The notes beneath the pieces are model-generated. The model did no database searches and had not been told where the DNA came from. It was given only the letters and a program-made list of their open reading frames with translations. Shown one piece after another: positions 1-4,194 of a stretch of 6,127 nucleotides of DNA; the stretch's first letter is position 1, and each line of letters begins with the position of its first letter. This DNA is from Verrucomicrobiales bacterium (GTDB taxonomy: Bacteria; Verrucomicrobiota; Verrucomicrobiia; Verrucomicrobiales; V1-33): NCBI GenBank assembly GCA_023253495.1, contig JALRGF010000534.1, forward strand, positions 1 through 6,127, read 5' to 3'. Made by a program: the position numbers and the translations under genes.

Positions 1-2
1 AT

Positions 3-191
3 GTCGAGCCGGTGCGCCATGCGCGGCCCGGCGGGGCGGTCCGGCTGGATCTGGCGTTGGTCGAGGAGCCGGATCCGATGCCTGATGTCCTGGTGGGCGA
101 ACTCTGGTCAGCCGGCAGCTGGGCGGCAGGGGCGAAACGAAGGTTGCTGATGGTGCGCGCGCCGCTCGTCCGCGAGCCGGACGGGCAGTGA
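3..191 (+). CDS. C-terminal fragment of an unidentified protein (cut by left edge)
   Basis: This reading frame enters from the left edge and stays open to a TGA at 189-191, giving the last 62 residues of a protein. Most codons end in G or C, like the other genes here, which favours real coding over the two alternative plus-strand frames (these stop at about 90 and at 150). The visible part mixes hydrophobic and charged residues (for example VRLDLALVEEPDPMPDVLVG) and looks like a soluble or beta-rich domain end. I see no membrane segment and no motif I recognise, so no function is assigned. It ends 15 bases before the terminator hairpin and converges on the thioredoxin-family gene. No T-run follows the hairpin on this strand, so the terminator seems to serve the other gene. 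The call rests on composition and an open frame only. Confidence 0.45.
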   Translation, partial: VEPVRHARPGGAVRLDLALVEEPDPMPDVLVGELWSAGSWAAGAKRRLLMVRAPLVREPDGQ

Positions 192-198
192 CGAACCC

Positions 199-231
199 AA
201 AAAAAGCGGGCTCCGTCGAAACGGAGCCCGC
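199..231 (-). terminator. Rho-independent terminator of the thioredoxin-family gene
   Basis: Bases 206-216 and 221-231 are perfect inverted repeats forming an 11-bp GC-rich stem closed by a 4-base loop (217-220). On the minus strand the hairpin is followed directly by seven T residues (the A-run at 199-205 on the plus strand). This is the classic intrinsic terminator layout, and it lies about 60 bases past the stop of the minus-strand thioredoxin-family gene. On the plus strand no U-tract would follow the hairpin, so efficient termination of the left-edge gene here is not expected. Confidence 0.88.
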
Positions 232-291
232 ATCAAGCAGCTTAAGAGAGAGTGGGGAGAGCGGAGGCCGGGCCGCCGGAGGTGTCCCGGA

Positions 292-1311
292 TTACTGGGC
301 CGACTGTTCGCTGTCGTCCTTCTTCTTGCTTCCGGGAGCGGGTTTTTTCGGGGCGTCGCCGTCTTTGGCTTCAGCAGCCTGAGCGGCGCGCATGGCGGCA
401 AGGCGTTCCTTGATGGAAGCGGCCTGGCGGCCGACCTGGGTAGTGGCGTCCACCTTGATGATGGCGTCGAGGATGGCATCGGCCTTTTCGAGGTTCGACT
501 GATCGACGCTCATGAGTTTCATGAAGTGGACCTTTTGCAGCGTTTCGCCTTCGAGGTCGTTTTGAGCGATGAAGGCGTCGACGCGGGCCGGGATTTCGTC
601 GCGTTTGCCGCCGCGCATCAGCCCGGCGAGTTCCTGTTCGAGGTCGCCGATCGCCTTGCGGGCGGCGGCCGCCTTGGCGAGCCCGAGGGTGTCCGCGGTG
701 TCGAGCGCCTTGATTTCCTCCATGACGCCGGCGTAGGCGCCGAGCATGCCGAGGTCATCGGGCAGGCTGTCGAGTGCGGCCTTGAGGGCCTTGGCTTTTT
801 CGAGCCCGTCGGCCTTGGCGGCGGCGGCCATGGCTTCGTCGCGTTTGGTCTTGGCCGCGCCGAGTTCGCCGAGGTGTTTGACGTAGGCTTCAGCTCCCCC
901 CGGCTGGTAGCCGGTCCGGGCGAACGGGCGACCCTGCGCGTCAGCAATGAAGATGGTCGGAAATCCTTCGACGGCGAACTCGGCCTGGAGCTTGGCATTC
1001 TGTTCCTTTTCGGCTTCCGGCAGTTCCTTCTGCTGGGGGAAGTCGAGGGCGACGAGCACGTATTTGTCCTTGGCGGCGGCTTTGAAGGCGTCCTCGCTGA
1101 AGACCTCCTTGTCGAGTTTCTTGCACCAGCCGCACCAGTCGGATCCGGTGAAATCAATCAGCAGATCCTTCTTCTGATCAGCGGCCAGTTTTTTGGCGGC
1201 TTCCCAGTCGTTCATCCAGCCTTCGCCGGCGGCCAACAGGGTGGAGGGAAGACCGCCCAGCAGGGCAGCCACGGCAAAGGCGGCGCGCAGGCCGCGGATG
1301 GATGGAATCAT
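292..1311 (-). CDS. Exported thioredoxin-family protein (thioredoxin_7-like) with long helical C-terminus
   Basis: The product is 339 residues. Residues 1-28 form a Sec signal peptide: Arg at 6 and 9, a hydrophobic stretch at about 11-26, and likely cleavage after Ala28. The thioredoxin fold covers about 33-150, with a redox motif CGWC at 60-63 inside the context GSDWCGWC, and a cis-proline loop GFPTI with Pro118. This pattern fits periplasmic thioredoxin_7/DUF255-like proteins that reduce or isomerise disulfides outside the cytoplasm; the substrate is unknown. Residues about 155-312 are Ala/Lys/Glu-rich and probably all helical, perhaps a repeat or protein-binding module. Residues 313-339 form a Lys/Pro/Asp tail that is probably disordered. 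The frame is open further upstream, but the ATG at 1311 is chosen because it alone puts the signal peptide at the N-terminus. No Shine-Dalgarno sequence is visible. The gene diverges from the DUF1015 gene and ends in a strong terminator. The family call is firm; the precise role is not. Confidence 0.93.
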   Translation of the reverse strand: MIPSIRGLRAAFAVAALLGGLPSTLLAAGEGWMNDWEAAKKLAADQKKDLLIDFTGSDWCGWCKKLDKEVFSEDAFKAAAKDKYVLVALDFPQQKELPEAEKEQNAKLQAEFAVEGFPTIFIADAQGRPFARTGYQPGGAEAYVKHLGELGAAKTKRDEAMAAAAKADGLEKAKALKAALDSLPDDLGMLGAYAGVMEEIKALDTADTLGLAKAAAARKAIGDLEQELAGLMRGGKRDEIPARVDAFIAQNDLEGETLQKVHFMKLMSVDQSNLEKADAILDAIIKVDATTQVGRQAASIKERLAAMRAAQAAEAKDGDAPKKPAPGSKKKDDSEQSAQ

Positions 1312-1450
1312 AAGAGTCGTGACGTTAACCCGGATTGCGCGATCGCGCCTCACTTTTTTCAAGGGCTCCGGTGCGCCGGCAAATCCTCGTTGCCACCGGC
1401 GGCGGGCGGTCCATGTATCGGTCCTTTTCTTCATTACCCCTGATTTCCCG
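1312..1450. promoter_or_regulatory. Divergent intergenic region between the thioredoxin-family and DUF1015 genes
   Basis: These 139 bases separate two divergent start codons and must hold at least part of both promoters. For the minus-strand gene, TTGAAA (1362-1357 on that strand) is a good -35 match, but 17 bases on there is only a weak -10 (CGCAAT, 1339-1334). For the plus-strand gene, TTGCCA at 1390-1395 is followed 17 bases later by ATGTAT (1413-1418), also weak. An imperfect inverted repeat, 1374-1382 against 1390-1401 with a 3-base bulge, could form a hairpin. The -10 matches are poor, so the exact promoter positions are guesses; the intergenic assignment itself is secure. Confidence 0.5.
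1337..1348. repeat. 12-base perfect palindrome (possible operator)
   Basis: The sequence gcgcgatcgcgc reads identically on both strands. It overlaps the spacer and the first bases of the weak -10 of the candidate promoter for the thioredoxin-family gene, a position where a dimeric repressor could act. No second copy was noticed in the other divergent region. In GC-rich DNA a CG-only palindrome around GATC can arise by chance, so a regulatory role is only a suggestion. Confidence 0.3.
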
Positions 1451-2686
1451 ATGCGCCTCAAACCCATTCTCGGTCTGGTTCCCGCTCCACAGCATGTCGT
1501 GGAGGTGGCGGCAGTGCCTTACGATGTTGTCGACCGCGCCGAGGCGGCCGCGCTGGCGGCTGGCAAACCATACAGCCTGCTGCATGTCGATCGGGCTGAG
1601 ATTGATCTGCCGGAGACGGTGGATGCCTATGATGATGCGGTGTATGCGAAAGCGCGGGAGAATTTCCGTCGGTTGCAGGCGGACGGGGTGCTGGTGCGGG
1701 AAGTGGAGCCGGCGGTGTATTTTTACCGTCAGACGATGGGGGGTCACACGCAGACCGGTCTGATCGCCGGCTGCCACATCGAAGACTATGAAAACGACCT
1801 GATCAAAAAGCACGAGAAGACGCGTCAGGTGAAGGAGGACGACCGCACCCGGCTGGTGGACACCTTGTCGGCGCACACCGGGCCGGTCTTTCTGACGTAC
1901 CGGGACGATGCGGCGGTTGATGCGATTGAGCGCGAGGTGACGGGGGCGGAGCGACCGCTTTTTGATTTTGTGGCGGACGACGGGATTGGCCATGCGGTGT
2001 GGCGGGTGACCGGCGAGCGGGCGTCGCGGTTGGCGGCGTTGTTTGCGCGGGAGGTGCCGTGCGCGTATGTGGCCGACGGTCATCATCGCAGTGCGAGCGC
2101 GGCGCGGGTGGGTGGCGAGCGGCGCTCCCGAAATCCGGCCCACACCGGCGAGGAAGACTACAACTGGTTTCTCGGAGTGCTCTTTCCGGCCAGCCAGCTG
2201 CGGATTCTTCCGTACAACCGCGCGGTGCTCGATCTGCACGGGCATACCGCCGATTCGCTGCTCGCGGCCATTGCGGCCGCGGGCATGGCGGTGACACCGA
2301 CCGACGGCAAACAGCCGGCGGCACCGCGTTCCGTGCATCTGTATCTGGGCGGAGGACGGTGGTATGCCCTGAGCTGGGCGCCGGATCCGACGGCCAGCCC
2401 GGTCGATGCCCTGGACGTCAGTGTCCTGCAGGCGCGCGTGCTCGGGCCGATTCTCGGCATTGACGACCCGCGGACGAGCGAGCGGATTGATTTCATCGGG
2501 GGCATCCGGGGGCCGGAGGCCTTGGAGCAGCGGGTGAACGAGGGGCGGGCGGCGTGCGCGTTTTCGATGTATCCGACGACGGTGGACCAGTTGATGGCTA
2601 TTTCCGACGCCGGTCAGATCATGCCACCGAAGAGTACGTGGTTTGAGCCGAAGCTGCGCAGCGGTCTGGTCATCCAGACGTTTTAA
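1451..2686 (+). CDS. DUF1015 family protein
   Basis: The product is 411 residues, about the usual full length of DUF1015 (PF06245) proteins. Family hallmarks appear in order: PYDVV at 23-27; YFYRQ at 90-94 with HTQTGLIAG just after; HEKT at 121-124; the signature ADGHHR at 208-213; LDVSVLQ at 321-327 leading into LGI; and a C-terminal block MPPKSTWFEPK at 391-401. There is no signal peptide or membrane segment, so it is probably cytoplasmic. The biochemical function is not established to my knowledge. From memory, homologues often sit beside serA and serC, and the DGHHR motif resembles the G-x-R-R type motif of the ParB/SerK fold; both are recollection and inference. The ATG at 1451 is chosen because residue 1 there matches the family N-terminus; the longer upstream reading runs through the intergenic region and the antisense of the neighbouring gene. 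No Shine-Dalgarno is visible. It converges on the ATPase gene with a 7-base gap. Confidence 0.93.
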   Translation: MRLKPILGLVPAPQHVVEVAAVPYDVVDRAEAAALAAGKPYSLLHVDRAEIDLPETVDAYDDAVYAKARENFRRLQADGVLVREVEPAVYFYRQTMGGHTQTGLIAGCHIEDYENDLIKKHEKTRQVKEDDRTRLVDTLSAHTGPVFLTYRDDAAVDAIEREVTGAERPLFDFVADDGIGHAVWRVTGERASRLAALFAREVPCAYVADGHHRSASAARVGGERRSRNPAHTGEEDYNWFLGVLFPASQLRILPYNRAVLDLHGHTADSLLAAIAAAGMAVTPTDGKQPAAPRSVHLYLGGGRWYALSWAPDPTASPVDALDVSVLQARVLGPILGIDDPRTSERIDFIGGIRGPEALEQRVNEGRAACAFSMYPTTVDQLMAISDAGQIMPPKSTWFEPKLRSGLVIQTF

Positions 2687-2693
2687 TTGCCGG

Positions 2694-3977
2694 TCAGCTG
2701 ACGGCGTAGGCGGTCGAGGCGCGGCTGCCTTCGGCGGAGACCGCCCTGATTTCCGCGAGCGACGTCCGGCCTTCGGCCACCTTGGCGAGGGCGTCGTGGA
2801 GGAGCGGGTGCAGGCCGTGGCGGAGGGCGTGGCGGGCGAGGATGAGGTCATCGGTGCCCTCGGCGATGAGCTGGCGGGCGGCGGCGTCGACGCGCCACAG
2901 TTCGAAGATGCCGAGGCGGCCGGAGAACCCGGTGCCGGCGCAGGCGTTGCAGCCGCGGGCGGTGAACAGGGTGGCGGGGGGCGCTTCGCCGATGGCGGCG
3001 AAGCATGCTTGTTCCTCCTCGGTGGCGGGGGCGTCGGTGCGGCAGGACATACAGAGCCGGCGCACGAGCCGTTGGGAGATGCCGACCTCGAGCGCGGCGG
3101 CGATTTCCCAGTCGCGGGCGCCGACGTTGCGCAGGGTGGTCACGGTGCCGACGGCGTCGCGGGCGTGGATAGTGGAAAGCAGGGCGTGGCCACTGCCGGC
3201 GGCGGTGATGGCGACGTGGGCGCTTTCCGGGTCGCGGATTTCCCCGACGAGCAGGAAATCCGGATCCAGACGCAGCATGGCGCGGATGGCGTCAGCGAAG
3301 AGCAGGCCTCGTTTCGGGTTGACCTCGATCTGGGTGATGCCGTCGAGTCGGCTTTCCACGGGATCCTCGACGGTGAGGATGCTGCGGGGGAGTTTCTGCA
3401 GTTCGTGGAGCAGGGCGTAGAGGGTGGACGTTTTGCCGGAGCCGACCGGACCGCCGACCAGCAGCATTCCCTGCATGCTTTCCAGCCACATCTGCAGCGT
3501 CTGCTGATCGGGATCGGACATGCCGATGTCATCGAGCCGCAGCAGGGGGCGGTTGGTGTCGAGCAGCCGCATGCCGAGCATTTCTCCGGAGACGGTCGGG
3601 GCCACGGTGGTGCGCAGTTCGACCATGGTGCCGGCGGCCTCCATGCGTCCGTGGCCGTGTTCGGGGCGGGCGAGGGCGAGGGCGTCGATCTGTGCGAGCG
3701 TCTTGAAAAACGCGCTGAGGCGGTGGCCGGAGAAGACGGGTATGGTGGCGACGTCGTGGAGCACGCCATCGACGCGGAAGCGCAGGCGGGTTTCGGTGGT
3801 GGACGGTTCGATGTGGACGTCGGAGGCGCGCCATTGAATGGCATCGGCGAGCAGGGCCTCGGCGCGTTCTTCGGTGCGCGGATGGTCGGGCTGGGGCGGG
3901 TGGGCGGCGAGCAGGGCGTGGAAGCGCGGGGCGAGGCGCGGTTCGATCGGGCGCGGGTTGCCGTGGGCGTGGGACAT
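2694..3977 (-). CDS. GspE/PulE/PilB-family secretion or pilus ATPase, short form
   Basis: The product is 427 residues. It has the complete core of a type II secretion/type IV pilus assembly ATPase: an ASDVHIEP block at 51-58, Walker A GPVGSGKT at 176-183, Asp box LTVEDPVE at 201-208, Walker B region LLVGEIRD at 242-249 with the conserved Glu246, and His box STIHARDA at 268-275. A zinc-binding tetracysteine (C309-x2-C312 and C343-x2-C346) follows; it is found in GspE/PilB and absent from PilT, so this looks like an assembly-type rather than retraction ATPase. Members form cytoplasmic hexamers that drive pseudopilus or pilus polymerisation. It is much shorter than the usual 550-600 residues because the N-terminal MshEN-like domain is missing; residues 1-35 are instead Pro/His/Arg-rich. 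The ATG at 3977 is preferred: the frame continues upstream, but that stretch is Pro/Arg-rich noise antisense to the next gene. No other secretion gene is in view, so the partner machine is unknown. Confidence 0.93.
   Translation of the reverse strand: MSHAHGNPRPIEPRLAPRFHALLAAHPPQPDHPRTEERAEALLADAIQWRASDVHIEPSTTETRLRFRVDGVLHDVATIPVFSGHRLSAFFKTLAQIDALALARPEHGHGRMEAAGTMVELRTTVAPTVSGEMLGMRLLDTNRPLLRLDDIGMSDPDQQTLQMWLESMQGMLLVGGPVGSGKTSTLYALLHELQKLPRSILTVEDPVESRLDGITQIEVNPKRGLLFADAIRAMLRLDPDFLLVGEIRDPESAHVAITAAGSGHALLSTIHARDAVGTVTTLRNVGARDWEIAAALEVGISQRLVRRLCMSCRTDAPATEEEQACFAAIGEAPPATLFTARGCNACAGTGFSGRLGIFELWRVDAAARQLIAEGTDDLILARHALRHGLHPLLHDALAKVAEGRTSLAEIRAVSAEGSRASTAYAVS
3888..3904 (+). other. 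G-quadruplex motif inside the ATPase gene (antisense strand)
   Basis: On the plus strand there are four G-tracts: 3888-3890, 3893-3896, 3898-3900 and 3902-3904, separated by loops of 2, 1 and 1 bases. Short loops are the most stable class of the canonical G3+N1-7 pattern. The motif lies 74-90 bases inside the ATPase coding region on the template strand, and its complement encodes the Pro/His-rich segment at about residues 25-30. The motif is read directly; folding in the cell is not shown. Confidence 0.6.
3949..3973 (+). other. G-quadruplex motif abutting the ATPase start codon
   Basis: On the plus strand the G-tracts are 3949-3951, 3955-3957, 3965-3967 and 3971-3973, with loops of 3, 7 and 3 bases. 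The motif ends one base from the complement of the ATPase start codon (3975-3977), so it occupies the first codons of that gene on the template strand. The 7-base middle loop is at the upper limit of the canonical pattern, so it should be less stable than the motif at 3888-3904. Confidence 0.5.
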
Positions 3978-4076
3978 CGGTTGAAGGACGACGATAGCCA
4001 CACGGCGGATCGGACGGCAAGCGTTTCGGTGCCTGGGTCTTTCCGGTGGCGGCCATGACGCGGAGACGTTGCAGTG

Positions 4077-4104
4077 GCGGGATGGCGGGAGCGGGATGGC
4101 GGGG
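4077..4104 (+). repeat. Two tandem copies of a 14-base G-rich unit
   Basis: The unit gcgggatggcggga at 4077-4090 is repeated at 4091-4104 with one mismatch in the last base (A to G). A shorter related piece (gcgggagcggga) follows at 4124-4135. The repeat supplies the evenly spaced G-tracts of the quadruplex motif that overlaps it and may have arisen by slippage. Confidence 0.6.
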
Positions 4105-4106
4105 GG
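4079..4106 (+). other. G-quadruplex motif upstream of the metallohydrolase gene
   Basis: The G-tracts 4079-4081, 4087-4089, 4093-4095 and 4101-4106 are separated by loops of 5, 3 and 5 bases, a canonical pattern. More tracts follow at 4114-4117, 4126-4128 and 4132-4134. The motif is on the coding strand of the metallohydrolase gene, 89-116 bases before its ATG, and upstream of the ATPase gene on the opposite strand. If the metallohydrolase promoter lies further upstream, the motif would be in the mRNA leader; otherwise it is a promoter-region DNA element. Confidence 0.6.
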
Positions 4107-4194
4107 AGGACGCGGGGCGCGCGGCGGGAGCGGGAATGTCTTGCCATTGTGGCGGGGCTTCGTGGAAGATGCGGCTTTGGCTGCCGTGACCGAC

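Larger units (their letters stand above)
3978..4194. promoter_or_regulatory. Divergent intergenic region between the ATPase and metallohydrolase genes
   Basis: These 217 bases lie between two divergent start codons. The right-hand part (about 4077-4134) is very G-rich on the plus strand, with seven G-tracts of three or more. For the ATPase gene, TTGCCG (plus-strand 4020-4015) with an 18-base spacer to TATCGT (3996-3991) is a possible sigma-70-type promoter; it would start transcription only a few bases before the ATG. For the metallohydrolase gene, TTGCCA at 4141-4146 and GAAGAT at 4165-4170 with an 18-base spacer is a weak candidate. Open frames cross the region, but their translations are low-complexity Gly/Arg or Pro/Arg, so I treat it as non-coding. 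Confidence 0.5.

Noticed and set aside
1337..1359. Palindrome followed by six T residues, considered as a plus-strand terminator
   Set aside because: The hairpin would have only a four-base-pair stem, it is separated from the T-run by several bases, and no plus-strand gene ends just upstream.
526..1443. Long plus-strand open frame opposite the thioredoxin-family gene
   Set aside because: It is antisense to a gene with clear motifs; its Gly/Phe/Val-rich translation shows no domain and it extends into the intergenic region. Such frames are common opposite GC-rich genes.
2687..2707. Palindrome (gtcagctgac core) near the convergent stop codons, considered as a terminator
   Set aside because: The stem needs a bulge to extend, the loop would be only four bases, and no T-run follows it on either strand.
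2643..4058. 471-codon plus-strand open frame opposite the ATPase gene
   Set aside because: The translation is dominated by Gly, Ala, Asp and Glu with no recognisable fold, while the opposite strand carries all the GspE motifs. It also overlaps the end of the DUF1015 gene.
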